48,841 bases of DNA from Armatimonadota bacterium (GCA_029547025.1 JAKPQA010000199.1:1-48841), one strand, 5' to 3'; positions 18,501-26,613 are shown, counted from the first letter of the stretch. Made by a program: numbers and translations. The notes: generated by a model from the sequence alone, not told the origin.

Positions 18501-18874
18501 CGCTGGCCCTGCTCCAGGTCCACGCTCAGGTCGTGCTCGAAGCCCCGGGAGTCCGCAGCCTCGAGGACGCAACTCCAGACGGTGCGACCGGTCCGGATGG
18601 CGGCCCAGACGCCATCGCCCCCCTCCGTATGGAGCTTGAACACGCGTCCCGTGACCCGCACCGTGCCCGCGCGGGGCGCCGTGAAGACCCGAACACTCGC
18701 CGCTTGCTCTCCGCTATGGTGCCAGTGACGCCCGACCCGGGTCCAGTCGGGTCCCGAGTAGAAGGTGGAGCCATACCACTCCTCACTGGATCTGGTCAGC
18801 TTGGTATACTCATATGACCAATCAGCTATCGGACTGGCGATGAGAGCCGCGGCCGTCAGGGCGAGAACAGCCAT
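15503..18874 (-). CDS. HzsA-like secreted di-haem c protein
   Basis: A 1123-residue exported protein. An N-terminal signal peptide (about residues 1-18) is followed by a beta-rich domain (about 25-160), a fibronectin-III-like domain (about 290-360), a beta-propeller region typical of the middle domain of hydrazine synthase alpha (LLFAQRVPSEYSHLV, LTSGPYDDLMPIYLPNGDIV, CFPEAEGWPSSYYATPWPLS) and a C-terminal cytochrome part with CVGCH at 941 and 991. The family is known from HzsA of anammox bacteria but is widespread elsewhere with unknown function. No partner of hzsB or hzsC type is present, so hydrazine synthesis is not implied. GGAGGAGG lies 7 bases before the ATG at 18874. A redox or extracellular oxidase role is inference. 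Confidence 0.9.
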   Translation of the reverse strand: MAVLALTAAALIASPIADWSYEYTKLTRSSEEWYGSTFYSGPDWTRVGRHWHHSGEQAASVRVFTAPRAGTVRVTGRVFKLHTEGGDGVWAAIRTGRTVWSCVLEAADSRGFEHDLSVDLEQGQRLCFVVGKRATITCDTTGWDPVVTYADGRTYRASEGFDSGDPVWSYEMERRLPPPAPAGCDPASGEDLFPGVPPEDRSALQWRAADGEGGLLAVSRGLGGEPRTGVALRGLLPGATYLVTEDGGTGRACLDGAQLMSAGLTIALAPGQTRVFRYAPTRSGVEAAPPVAPVGLVARRAGGSVILSWAAAGPADAYIVIRHGDVAARVVGTSFEVAGVPAGEPCRFAVVAERGLRLSAEAPVGCAAEGDAGAAWQRRPELDLWAMVEDDWITADHLTGASAPWKAAALRHMALAERLIRELRTAGGPASLSAEESELRRLAAEARRDSAGAEEARSLYFRVRWLKRHIALSNPLLGSGELLFAQRVPSEYSHLVMQYFGWRARPGGGLFVLEQPGRSLRTRAVLDPSFSSGSVFAPHLSYDGQRVLFSWSSCVEPDSWFHLFEADLDRGTVRQLTSGPYDDLMPIYLPNGDIVFCSTRRRGYARCFGAQFGERWHVYTLHRMSPDGSNLRGLSVHETNEWFPEVLADGSLAYARWDYVDRHAVLHQNLWRTHPDGTNPVALWGNHTQNPHCSFEGKAVPGSRKILCTASAHHSITAGSLILIDPARAVDGLDAVERVTPDVCFPEAEGWPSSYYATPWPLSEDFYLASYSPRPLIPEPSPNDPAALGLYLVDRWGNRELLYRDPAIGSTNPIPLRARPRPPVLPDRFPLGTEPAPTGQYLVLDVYRGLTGVSAGAVKALRIVQILPKATPVADAPPVGLAGQEPTKAVLGTVPVEPDGSAYFEAPARKPLLFQALDERGMALQTMRSAAYLQPGETLSCVGCHEARTTSPPAPMPRAARRGPSAIRPGPDGTAPFSFARLVQPVLDRHCVGCHPAGGGQTAVDLSGTPSGAFSASYMALTGGTTSFYADGTNAENARAALVPRYGGWNPVHTTAVGGSYGARGSRLMRMLDEGHYGVTLPPDDWERLAIWVDANALFYGTYAVEDQRRQLAGEAIAMPELQ

Positions 18875-19000
18875 TGGCGCGCCTCCTCCAGGCAGCCGCC
18901 CGGCTGGTGCTCGGTTTGTCTCGGGCGGGGCCTTCCGGCCCTCGTCGAGCAGGTCCGTGGGGGGCCGGGCGGAACAACCATGGTACCACCAATCATCACC

Positions 19001-19024
19001 GTCGGGTGCCCCTCGGGGCCCGAC
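19001..19024 (+). promoter_or_regulatory. Stem-loop abutting a ribosome binding site
   Basis: GTCGGG-TG-CCCC pairs with GGGGCCCGAC across a 2-base gap, giving ten pairs with a 2-base bulge. It ends one base before the GGAGAGGA ribosome binding site of the isomerase gene. It could modulate translation or mRNA stability; this is inference from position. Confidence 0.35.
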
Positions 19025-19044
19025 TGGAGAGGACGAGTCATCCG

Positions 19045-19881
19045 ATGGCCCTAGAGCCGCTCGAGATTGGCGTGTTCATCAGCGTGGAGCCGGACCCGGT
19101 GGCCCAGTTCGCCAAGGTCCGCGACTTCGGGCTGCGGTCGTGTTTCATCGCTGGCCTGCCCGAGCCCTGGGGGACGAGCAAGGCAGACGAGTTCATTCAG
19201 GCCCGTGATTCACAAGGTATCACGGTGACGTCGATGTTCTCGATGTACCCGGACCAGGTGTGGGATGATATCGACCTGGGCAAGCGGGTGAACGGCCTGG
19301 TGCCCGAGGACCGCCGGGCTAACTGCATCGCCATCAACAAGCGCGACGCCGACGCCGCGGCGCGGGTGGGCATCCCGCGGGTGGTCTCGCATATCGGGTT
19401 CGTGCCCGAGGACGACCGGCGAACCCACGATGCCGTCCGCGACGCGGTCCGCGAGGTGTGCGACTACATGGGCGAGCGTAGCCTGGTGTTCGCCCTCGAG
19501 ACCGGGCAGGAGAAGCCCGAGGTGCTCCGCGACTTCATCGAGCAGGTCAACCGGCCGAACCTGCGGGTGAACTTCGACATGGCCAATCTGATCCTCTACG
19601 GCTCGGGTTGGCCTCTGCCCGCACTGGACGTGCTGATGGATTACGTCGACGGCACCCACTGCAAGGATGGCACGTGGCCGACCGAGCCGGGCAGGCTGGG
19701 CAAGGAACAGCCTCTCGGAAAGGGCCAGGTGAACGTGGAGGCCGTGATCCAGCGGCTGTACGATGGCGGGTACCGCGGCCCGCTGGACATCGAGCGCGAG
19801 ATCGAGGGCGAGCAGCAGCGCCTCGACATCATGGAGGCCATTGAGCTACTTCGGGGTATTCGGGCCGGTCTCGGTCTATAG
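19045..19881 (+). CDS. Sugar phosphate isomerase/epimerase, TIM barrel
   Basis: A 278-residue cytoplasmic TIM-barrel protein of the xylose-isomerase-like superfamily. The metal and catalytic residues expected at the barrel mouth are E152 in FALETGQE, D178 in NFDMAN, H205 in GTHCKDG and E250 in DIEREIEGE. Such enzymes epimerise or isomerise sugars and cyclitols. The reading frame is open from 18874, but GGAGAGGA is 11 bases before the ATG at 19045, where the conserved fold starts. It is the first gene of a plus-strand run with a glycosidase-like protein and a VanX-type dipeptidase, and is divergent from the HzsA-like gene. Its substrate cannot be fixed from sequence. Confidence 0.92.
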   Translation: MALEPLEIGVFISVEPDPVAQFAKVRDFGLRSCFIAGLPEPWGTSKADEFIQARDSQGITVTSMFSMYPDQVWDDIDLGKRVNGLVPEDRRANCIAINKRDADAAARVGIPRVVSHIGFVPEDDRRTHDAVRDAVREVCDYMGERSLVFALETGQEKPEVLRDFIEQVNRPNLRVNFDMANLILYGSGWPLPALDVLMDYVDGTHCKDGTWPTEPGRLGKEQPLGKGQVNVEAVIQRLYDGGYRGPLDIEREIEGEQQRLDIMEAIELLRGIRAGLGL

Positions 19882-19914
19882 GGGCGCCGGGTGGTTGGGG
19901 CAACTCGCCAGTCC

Positions 19915-22209
19915 ATGGGTTCGGAGCGTGCGGGGGGTAGGCATGGCCGCCCCCCGCTTGCGTTGCCGTGGGGCCTATTGGTGGTTATTGGCTTCAGTTT
20001 GGCGTCCGGGGCCTGGGCCCAGGACGAGGGGGCGGTGGCGCGGCGGGCGCGGCGGACGGATCCACGGTCGGCGGGGTCGCCGTTGGCCGACGTCCACGCT
20101 CTCCTGACGAACGCGTGGCGGCTCGACCTGGCGGGCAACTGCCTGTCGGTGATGCCCCGGCGCCCGCGCCCGGGCTTCGTGGGCAGCGTGGGCTACATCC
20201 ATCCTGTGGACTGGCCCGGGCTGTTTGAGGTGGAGGTCACCTGTGCGGGTGCCCCGGTTCAGTGGGAGCCGGCATCGCATACGTGGGGACCGGCGGGGAT
20301 GCGTGCCGAGTATGCGGGCGGCGGCCTCGCGCTACGCGAGGCCAAGACCATCACGCGGCACGATGTGGCAGCATGCCAGCTGATCGTGACCCGAACCGCC
20401 GCGGAGTCCGCCGGGATCGAGGTGTGGATTCGCCCGCTGCTTCCCGGCGCGGAGGATCTGAGGGCCGAGGGCGATACCCTGTTTGGGACGGTGGCCGTCC
20501 ATCTCCGGCCCAGCGGCCTGTCGCCCATGGACTTCGTCAAGCACTGGGCGCTTCGGTGCCCCGGAGCGGAGGCATTGGCCGAGCCCGCGGGGGTCCGACG
20601 GAGCGCCACGTTGGGCCCGGGGGAGAGCCTGACACTCACGGTGGCCCTTGCGCTCCGCGATGAGCCGGGAGCGTGCCTGATCCCGATCGGCTCGATGGTG
20701 GGTCTGAGCGACCCGGTGGCGGCCAACGCCGAGCGGGAGAACGCCTGGTACGCCGATCGGGTGCCGCCCTTCGCATGCAGCGACCCGCTGATCACGCGCT
20801 TGTACTACTACCGATGGTACCTGGCACGGCGGAACACGGTCGACGCCCGGGCGGGCTTCGCCGGGCATCCCTACGACCGCCCCTGCGTGTTCGAGAGCCG
20901 AAGCGGCCGGGCGTCCGCCCGTCTCTCGCCTCATGCCCTGGCGCAACAGCTCGTGGATCTTTCATGGATGCGAGTCCCCGATGTCGCGCAGGACCTGGCG
21001 TGGGTCGTTCTGCGGCAGGGCCAGGTGCTCGCCGAGGCGTCGGGCGGGCGCACGCCGGATCCACCCGACTGGACGCCCATGGCCCTGTGGCGTCTCATGC
21101 TCGTCCACCCCGATCCAGCCCTGCTCGCCGCGGCCTATCCCGAGGCATGCCGGCTGGTGCGCGGCTGGGCTTCAGAGAGCCACGACGTCGACCGCGACGG
21201 GCGTCCCGAGGTTCGCGGGAGCTTCGCGATGGGCCTCGAGTACCTACCCAGCTTCTTCTACTTCACGCAGCCCCGGTGGGACCATACGCAGGGCGAGGAG
21301 TTCGGACGGGCCGCCGGGCTGGAGCGGCCCGACACGCAGGGCGACTTCTACCTCAGCGCCATGGCATGTGCCGCGATGGCGGTGGCCCTGGGGCGGGAAG
21401 CCGAGGCGCGGGAGTGGCAGAGCCTTGCGGATCGGGCCAAGTCCGCGGCGCTGGAGGTCATGTGGGACGCCGGGATTGGGTTCTTCTGCCCGGTGGAGCC
21501 GCGGACCCATGAACGGGCTCCGGTCAAGGAAGCCACGGGGTTTGTGCCCTTCATCGCCGGGCTGGCGGGGCCGGAGCATGTCGTGGCCACGGCGGCGCTT
21601 TCCGACCCCAACCAGTTCGGTACGCCATTCCCCGTGCCATCGGTATCGATGGACTGCGAGGCGTTCTCGCCCAGCGATACATGGATCGCCGGACCGAATG
21701 CCTCGCCCCAGCGGCCGCACATGTACCGCCGCGCTCACAACGGTCCGAGCTGGCCGCAGCTCACGTCCCTGGTGGCCGATGCGGCGGCCTGCGCGTGCCG
21801 GCTAGCTCCCGGTGACGACACACCGCGAATGGCCTTCGCCGAGCTGTTCCGCAAGTACACCCGGATGCACTTCCGGGGTGATGACCCGCCGACTCCCTGT
21901 GTGGTCGACGAGTACCACCCGCTGACGGGCGAGTGGCTGGGCGACTCGATGGACTGTTTCGCCTCGCACTACATCGATCTCGTCGTCCGGCATGTGGCGG
22001 GTCTGCAGCCCCGTGCCGACGGCGTTCTGGAGATATGGCCCATCGACATCGGTCTGCAGGCGTTCTCGCTGCAGGATGTGCCCTACCAGGGCCATGTGAT
22101 CAGCATCATGTGGGAGCGGGGCGGCCCGGGGCTGATCGTGACCATGGATGGCAAGGCCGTGGCCCGGCAGCCGGGTCTCTCGCCCCCCATAACGGTGCAG
22201 ATGCGGTGA
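19915..22209 (+). CDS. Secreted six-hairpin glycosidase-like protein
   Basis: A protein of about 764 residues. A signal peptide with a long basic n-region ends at ASGAWA (about residue 35). The N-terminal third is beta-rich; the rest looks like an (alpha/alpha)6 barrel of the trehalase/mannosylglycerate-hydrolase type (YYYRWYLARRNTVDARAG, YLPSFFYFTQPRWDH, a stretch around EVMWDAGIGFF, and SMDCFASHYIDLVVRHVAGL). Acidic residues that could serve as general acid and base are frequent, but I cannot assign the pair or a numbered GH family with confidence. It starts about 30 bases after the isomerase stop. The GTG at 19891 is an alternative start; neither has a clear ribosome binding site. Confidence 0.82.
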   Translation: MGSERAGGRHGRPPLALPWGLLVVIGFSLASGAWAQDEGAVARRARRTDPRSAGSPLADVHALLTNAWRLDLAGNCLSVMPRRPRPGFVGSVGYIHPVDWPGLFEVEVTCAGAPVQWEPASHTWGPAGMRAEYAGGGLALREAKTITRHDVAACQLIVTRTAAESAGIEVWIRPLLPGAEDLRAEGDTLFGTVAVHLRPSGLSPMDFVKHWALRCPGAEALAEPAGVRRSATLGPGESLTLTVALALRDEPGACLIPIGSMVGLSDPVAANAERENAWYADRVPPFACSDPLITRLYYYRWYLARRNTVDARAGFAGHPYDRPCVFESRSGRASARLSPHALAQQLVDLSWMRVPDVAQDLAWVVLRQGQVLAEASGGRTPDPPDWTPMALWRLMLVHPDPALLAAAYPEACRLVRGWASESHDVDRDGRPEVRGSFAMGLEYLPSFFYFTQPRWDHTQGEEFGRAAGLERPDTQGDFYLSAMACAAMAVALGREAEAREWQSLADRAKSAALEVMWDAGIGFFCPVEPRTHERAPVKEATGFVPFIAGLAGPEHVVATAALSDPNQFGTPFPVPSVSMDCEAFSPSDTWIAGPNASPQRPHMYRRAHNGPSWPQLTSLVADAAACACRLAPGDDTPRMAFAELFRKYTRMHFRGDDPPTPCVVDEYHPLTGEWLGDSMDCFASHYIDLVVRHVAGLQPRADGVLEIWPIDIGLQAFSLQDVPYQGHVISIMWERGGPGLIVTMDGKAVARQPGLSPPITVQMR

Positions 22210-22227
22210 GGTGAGCGAGGCCAGGAC

Positions 22228-22980
22228 ATGGGGCTGTACGAGCAGGATGCGCAGCGGGGGCTGAGGGAGCCGGGTATTGGGAGGTTGGCGCGGGTCGCCA
22301 TCGTCGAGAACGGCGATCCCATGGTGCGACTCGACTCGGAGCGCCTGGGCCGGCGCGTGTTCATCCAGGCGAAGCTGCCCTGGGTGCGAGTGGCCGTGGC
22401 GGACATGCTCACACAGGCCCTTGCGTCTCTTCCTGAGCCGCTCACGCTCCGAATCTCGACCGCCTACCGGACCCTGCAGATGCAACGCCGGGGCTATGAG
22501 CGCTATATGCGGCAACTGGCGCGGGAGCACCCGGAGTGGCCCCGGGCCATCCTGGTGCGCCAGTCCAACCGGTTCTTCCATCCCGTGACCTCAAAGGCTC
22601 CCCCCGGGCACTGCACGGGCGGGGCGGTGGACGTGGCCCTGGTCCGTTCCCGCACGGGGACGCTGCTGGACCACACGTCCACCACCGTCAGTGTGCCGAA
22701 CTCGTGGCCCACATTCTGCCCCGTGCTGACTGACACCGCGCGAGCCAACCGTGCGGTGCTCTATGAGGCCATGCGTGCGGCGGGGTTCTCGAACTGCTTC
22801 GACGAGTGGTGGCACTGGTCGTACGGCGACTCCGGTTGGGCAGCTCGCTTGGGGCACCGCCATGCGGTGTACGGACTCGTGACCGAGTACCCGCCGGAAA
22901 TGGAGGAAGAGATCCTGCGCAAGCGGCCCTCCGGCATCCGCCGTCGGGACATCCGTCCCAGTCTTGAGGGCAACCGGTAG
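22228..22980 (+). CDS. D-Ala-D-Ala dipeptidase, VanX/DdpX family
   Basis: A 250-residue zinc dipeptidase that splits D-alanyl-D-alanine. The zinc ligands H128 and D135 lie in GHCTGGAVDVAL, and E193 and H196 in DEWWHWSYGD. The spacing between D and E (58) and between E and H (3) equals that of VanX. The family arginine is in TAYRT (about 77-81). No signal peptide is seen, so it should act in the cytoplasm on recycled peptidoglycan peptides. There is no vanR/S, vanH or vanA nearby, so this is housekeeping DdpX-like rather than a resistance cassette. It follows the glycosidase-like gene by 18 bases; a GAGG lies about 7 bases before the ATG. Confidence 0.92.
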   Translation: MGLYEQDAQRGLREPGIGRLARVAIVENGDPMVRLDSERLGRRVFIQAKLPWVRVAVADMLTQALASLPEPLTLRISTAYRTLQMQRRGYERYMRQLAREHPEWPRAILVRQSNRFFHPVTSKAPPGHCTGGAVDVALVRSRTGTLLDHTSTTVSVPNSWPTFCPVLTDTARANRAVLYEAMRAAGFSNCFDEWWHWSYGDSGWAARLGHRHAVYGLVTEYPPEMEEEILRKRPSGIRRRDIRPSLEGNR

Positions 22981-23017
22981 ATCGCCGATGGCGGACGTGG
23001 CGTGAGGGCCGTCTGGC

Positions 23018-24472
23018 TCAGCCCGCGCGCCGGAGTGCCACGGCCACGCCGAAGCGGCGGAGGACATCGATGGCAAACAGTGCCAGCATCCCGATGGCCA
23101 GGGCCACTGGCAACGTATAGCGGACGGTTCGGGCCAGCCACTGGAACCGGGGCGGGCCACCGGTCATCTCGAGCACTTGCGCGTACTTGGCCCGGGCGAA
23201 GCGCGTCCAGCGGTCGATCTCGACGTTCTTCGCGTCCGCCTTCTTCCACACATCGGTGGCCAGGCGGGTGGCTTCGTCCTCGGTCACCGGCATGGCGCAC
23301 ATTCGCTCCAGGACGTCCGGCGGCATGCCGGCCCGTCGGCACGCCGCCCACGCCGCCTGGAGTTCGTCGTGGGCGTCGATCACCAGGGCGCCAATGAGGT
23401 CGTTGACCAGAGCCCATCTCAATCCGCCTCGCTTGGGGTCGTAGCGGAGAGAGGAAGGGAGCGTGAAGGGATTTACCTTGGTGAGGGTCTTCGGGCCCAC
23501 CTTCTCGTAGACATCGGGCCGGACGCTCATCCTGCCCAGAGCGAACCGCTCGGGGCCACCCGGCGTGCCGGGCTCGAGCAGGAGGAGCATCTGCCCTTCG
23601 GTCGACATCACATAGTCGATGAACCGTTCAGCCACCCGCCGGTTGGGCGCCCCTTTGAGGATGCCGATGCCGTCCGGGTTCACGACCGTCTGGCCGGTGG
23701 GCATCACGAACTCCATGACATCGGAGCCACTCTCGGCGACCTGTGCCAGAGCGTACTGATCGATGGCCATGCCGACCGCTGCTTCGCCCAGGGCGACATC
23801 CTTGGGGGTCTGTGAGGAGGAGTTCGGGAAGGCCCGAATGTTGGCTCCGAGCCGGTGGATGACCTGGAAGCCCTTGTCCCACCCGTAGGCTTGGAGGATG
23901 ATCTCGTACATCATGTGGATGCTGCCGCTGGACCGCGGGTCGGCCGAACCGACCCATCCGGCGAGCTCAGGCCGTCCCAGGTCCTCCCAGGTTCTGGGCG
24001 TCGGGAGCCCCATCTGGCGGAGCACCCGATGGTTCACCAGGATGCCGAAGCCTGACAGCGCCTGGCCGTACCAGAGCAGATCCGCATCGTACATGGGAAC
24101 GCCGCAGTAGGTCGGCGGCATGGCGGCCAGCACGGCGGGATCGATGCGGTATGGCACGTACAGGCCCTCTTTGGCGAACTCGATGTGCGGATCGATCCCT
24201 CCGCCCCAGAACAGATCGATGCCGATGCTATCCTTGCCGCCGGCGAACTCGGAACGGATGAACTTGACGTCATCGGATGTGCCGCCCTGGTCGAGCCACT
24301 CGACCGTGACCTTCTCGCCGTAGCGGGCCTCGTACCAGGCCTCGAATGCCCGGCCGTACTCGTACCGGATTCCCTCCCAGTGCGGCGTGATAATGATGAC
24401 CTTGGCCGCATCCGCCGCGGGGCCACCCGCCAGGGCAGCCACGAGAGCGAACGGCACGAGCCCGCGTGCCAT
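23018..24472 (-). CDS. Extracellular substrate-binding protein with C-terminal membrane anchor
   Basis: A 484-residue exported protein with a signal peptide ending around GPAADA and a periplasmic-binding-protein type 2 body resembling iron(III)- or thiamine-type binding proteins (ITPHWEGIRYEYGRAFEAWY, GYGQ-like WYGQALSGFGILVN, TWEDLGRPELAGWV, PTGQTVVNPDGIGILKGAPN). The last 40 residues form a hydrophobic helix (TLPVALAIGMLALFAIDVL) with a basic tail. That is unusual, since these proteins are normally soluble or lipid-anchored. No permease or ATPase gene is adjacent. The frame opens at 24511, but AGGAGGT lies about 6 bases before the ATG at 24472, an almost ideal site. It may serve a transporter encoded elsewhere. 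Confidence 0.88.
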   Translation of the reverse strand: MARGLVPFALVAALAGGPAADAAKVIIITPHWEGIRYEYGRAFEAWYEARYGEKVTVEWLDQGGTSDDVKFIRSEFAGGKDSIGIDLFWGGGIDPHIEFAKEGLYVPYRIDPAVLAAMPPTYCGVPMYDADLLWYGQALSGFGILVNHRVLRQMGLPTPRTWEDLGRPELAGWVGSADPRSSGSIHMMYEIILQAYGWDKGFQVIHRLGANIRAFPNSSSQTPKDVALGEAAVGMAIDQYALAQVAESGSDVMEFVMPTGQTVVNPDGIGILKGAPNRRVAERFIDYVMSTEGQMLLLLEPGTPGGPERFALGRMSVRPDVYEKVGPKTLTKVNPFTLPSSLRYDPKRGGLRWALVNDLIGALVIDAHDELQAAWAACRRAGMPPDVLERMCAMPVTEDEATRLATDVWKKADAKNVEIDRWTRFARAKYAQVLEMTGGPPRFQWLARTVRYTLPVALAIGMLALFAIDVLRRFGVAVALRRAG

Positions 24473-24506
24473 CGGGTACCTCCTGATCCGGCGCGCACGG
24501 CGCCGC

Positions 24507-24534
24507 AACATATCGCTGCCATGGGTGCGGTCAT
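24507..24534 (-). promoter_or_regulatory. Candidate promoter of the binding-protein gene
   Basis: ATGACC (minus strand, 24529-24534) and TATGTT (24507-24512) are 16 bases apart, about 35 bases before the ribosome binding site of the gene ending at 24472. Confidence 0.35.
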
Positions 24535-24560
24535 TCGCGCCCGAACGGACGGAGCCTGCC

Positions 24561-24590
24561 TCGACACCATCAGGGGCTCAGCAGTATTAT
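24561..24590 (+). promoter_or_regulatory. Candidate sigma-70 promoter of the YchF-type gene
   Basis: TCGACA (24561-24566) and TATTAT (24585-24590) are separated by 18 bases. Each hexamer differs from consensus at one position. The start site would lie near 24597, leaving a leader of about 80 bases before the GTG at 24679. Confidence 0.55.
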
Positions 24591-24678
24591 CGAATCTTTG
24601 CGGCGATTGGCTCCGGAGGCCGCCACAGGCGTCGCGGATGACGGGGCTCTGCATGTTGTACCGGGTGAGGGATCGGTT

Positions 24679-25704
24679 GTGAAGATCGGCATCATCGGCC
24701 CCGAGGGTTCGGGGAAGTCCACGGTATTCGCGTGTCTGACCGGCCTGGGGGTGCCGGCGGCCACCCGGAGCCCGAGCCTCGGGGTCGTGCGCGTCCCCGA
24801 CAACCGGCTCGAGGTCCTCAGCGCCATGTACCAGCCCAAGAAGACGACGCCAGCAGAGATCACCTTCGTCGATCTGGGGTCGGCCGGTCGCCACGAACGC
24901 CTGTCGGCGATTACCGGCTGCCTGGCCGACGCGGATGCGCTGGCCATCGTGGTGGGAGGCCTGTCGCCTGACTCACCCGGCGTGGCGCTCGAGCGCTTCA
25001 TGCTGGACCTGATTCTGGCGGACCTTTCGGTGGTCGAAAACCGGCTCGAGCGGCTCGAAAAGGACTGGCAGCGAGGCCGCAAAGAGGCTGCAGAGGAGCG
25101 CGACCTCATGGGGCGTCTGCAAGCCGCCCTGTCCGAGGGACGTCGCATCGCCGAGGTGCCGCTGGACGAGGCCGATGAAGCACGGTTACGTGGATTCCAG
25201 TTGACCACACGCAAGCCCACCGTGGTGCTGGCCAATGTGAGCGAACAGGACCTGGGGAACGGTGTGGCGCAGTCCGTCGCGGCCATTGCCGAGCCCCGGG
25301 CCCTGCGGACCTTCGAGTTGTGTGCTCCACTGGAGGCCGAGATCGCCGAGCTGGCCCACGACGAACGGGCCGCCTTCCTGGCCGACTACGGCCTCGAGTG
25401 CGCGGCCACCGACCGGTTCATCCGGGCGGCCTATGAGATGCTCGACCTGATCTCGTTCTTCACCGTGGGGCCGGACGAGGTGCGGGCCTGGAGCGTCCGA
25501 CGCGGGACCCTGGCCCCCAGGGCCGCCGGGAGGATTCACAGCGACATCGAGCGGGGGTTCATCCGGGCCGAGGTGGTCGCGTATGAGCACCTCTCGACCG
25601 CCGGATCGATGGCAGCGTGCCGTGCCCAGGGCCAGGTTCGGCTCGAGGGCCGCGAGTACGAAGTCCGCGACGGCGACGTGATCGAGTTCCGGTTCAGCGT
25701 GTGA
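24679..25704 (+). CDS. YchF/OLA1-type GTPase with TGS domain
   Basis: A 341-residue nucleotide-binding protein of the YchF family. The P-loop GPEGSGKST lies at about residues 7-15, a switch-II-like segment VDLGSAGRHE at about 72, a long coiled-coil insertion (about 115-175), the NVSE motif where YchF normally has NVAE/NMxE, and a C-terminal TGS domain ending VRDGDVIEFRFSV. YchF proteins prefer ATP and associate with ribosomes. The DxAG of typical YchF is replaced by DLGS, so this is a divergent member. Start taken at the GTG at 24679, with GAGGG about 7 bases upstream and a good promoter before it. The gene is monocistronic or leads into the epimerase gene at 25798. Confidence 0.88.
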   Translation: MKIGIIGPEGSGKSTVFACLTGLGVPAATRSPSLGVVRVPDNRLEVLSAMYQPKKTTPAEITFVDLGSAGRHERLSAITGCLADADALAIVVGGLSPDSPGVALERFMLDLILADLSVVENRLERLEKDWQRGRKEAAEERDLMGRLQAALSEGRRIAEVPLDEADEARLRGFQLTTRKPTVVLANVSEQDLGNGVAQSVAAIAEPRALRTFELCAPLEAEIAELAHDERAAFLADYGLECAATDRFIRAAYEMLDLISFFTVGPDEVRAWSVRRGTLAPRAAGRIHSDIERGFIRAEVVAYEHLSTAGSMAACRAQGQVRLEGREYEVRDGDVIEFRFSV

Positions 25705-25797
25705 CGGCCCAGCAGGGGGCCGCGCCAGTGATGTGGAAGTGGCCGAACGTGGAGAACGGCCGGGTGTGGACGCGTTGCCAGAGAGAGGTGGTCGCGG

Positions 25798-26613
25798 GTG
25801 AAGCTGGCCATCTGCAACGAGATGTTCGAGAAGAGGCCATTGGGTGAGGTCATCGACTTCGTCGCCCAACTCGGATATGACGGGATCGAGTTGGCGCCCT
25901 TCACCCTGGCCGGCCATGCCGATGACGTGCTACCCGCCACGCGGGCACAGATTCGAAAGCATGCCAGCGATGCCGGGATCAGCGTCGTCGGCCTGCACTG
26001 GCTTCTGGTGACGCCGGCCGGCCTTCACATCGCAGCGCGCGACCCCCAGGTGCGGAAGCAGACAATCAAGTACCTCAAGTCGCTCGCGACCCTCTGCGCC
26101 GACCTGGGCGGCAAGATCATGGTGTTCGGGTCTCCCAAGCAGCGAAACGTGCCTGAAGGCGAGTCGTACGACGAGAACTGGCTTCTGGCCGTAGACACCA
26201 TCCGACAGGCCGGGCAGTTCTGCCAGGGGCTGGGCGTTGTCATTGCGATGGAGCCGCTGAGAAGTGACCTGACGAACTTCCTTCAGACCGCGGCCGAGTG
26301 TCGCCGTTTCGTCGATGAGGTTGCCCTGCCGAGTGTGCGTATGACACTCGACTGCTACAGCATGGCGCCCATGGAGGAGTCCATTCCGGCTGCCCTACGG
26401 GCCCAGGCCGACGTGGTCAGCCACGTTCACCTCAACGACGACACGGGGCGCGAGCCCGGCACGGGTTCGGTGGACTTCGTGGCCGTGGGTCAGGCGCTGC
26501 GAGACATCGGCTACCAGGGCTACGCTTCGATCGAGGTGTTCGAGTTCAAACCCGACGCCGAGACGATCGCCACGCGCGGGCTTGCGCATATTCGGCAGGC
26601 GTTCGGACTGTAG
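25798..26613 (+). CDS. Sugar phosphate isomerase/epimerase, TIM barrel
   Basis: A 271-residue protein of the xylose-isomerase-like TIM-barrel superfamily and the third in the window. Motifs in order are GYDGIELAPF, VIAMEPL (first metal Glu), MTLDCYSM (Asp), HVHLNDD (His) and YASIEVFEF (last Glu). The set of metal ligands is complete. It begins with a GTG preceded by AGAGAGGTGG. It lies between the YchF-type gene and a Gfo/Idh/MocA oxidoreductase. That pairing is common in cyclitol and keto-sugar pathways, where the oxidoreductase oxidises a hydroxyl and the epimerase processes the keto-sugar. Its exact substrate is unknown. Confidence 0.92.
   Translation: MKLAICNEMFEKRPLGEVIDFVAQLGYDGIELAPFTLAGHADDVLPATRAQIRKHASDAGISVVGLHWLLVTPAGLHIAARDPQVRKQTIKYLKSLATLCADLGGKIMVFGSPKQRNVPEGESYDENWLLAVDTIRQAGQFCQGLGVVIAMEPLRSDLTNFLQTAAECRRFVDEVALPSVRMTLDCYSMAPMEESIPAALRAQADVVSHVHLNDDTGREPGTGSVDFVAVGQALRDIGYQGYASIEVFEFKPDAETIATRGLAHIRQAFGL

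Noticed and set aside
15503-18874. Hydrazine synthase and anammox metabolism
   Set aside because: Only HzsA-like domains are present. There is no hzsB, hzsC or hydrazine dehydrogenase, and the family is widespread in bacteria that do not carry out anammox.
22228-22980. Vancomycin resistance cassette
   Set aside because: Only a VanX/DdpX-type dipeptidase is present, without a vanH/vanA ligase pair or a vanR/S regulator, so a wall-recycling role is more likely.
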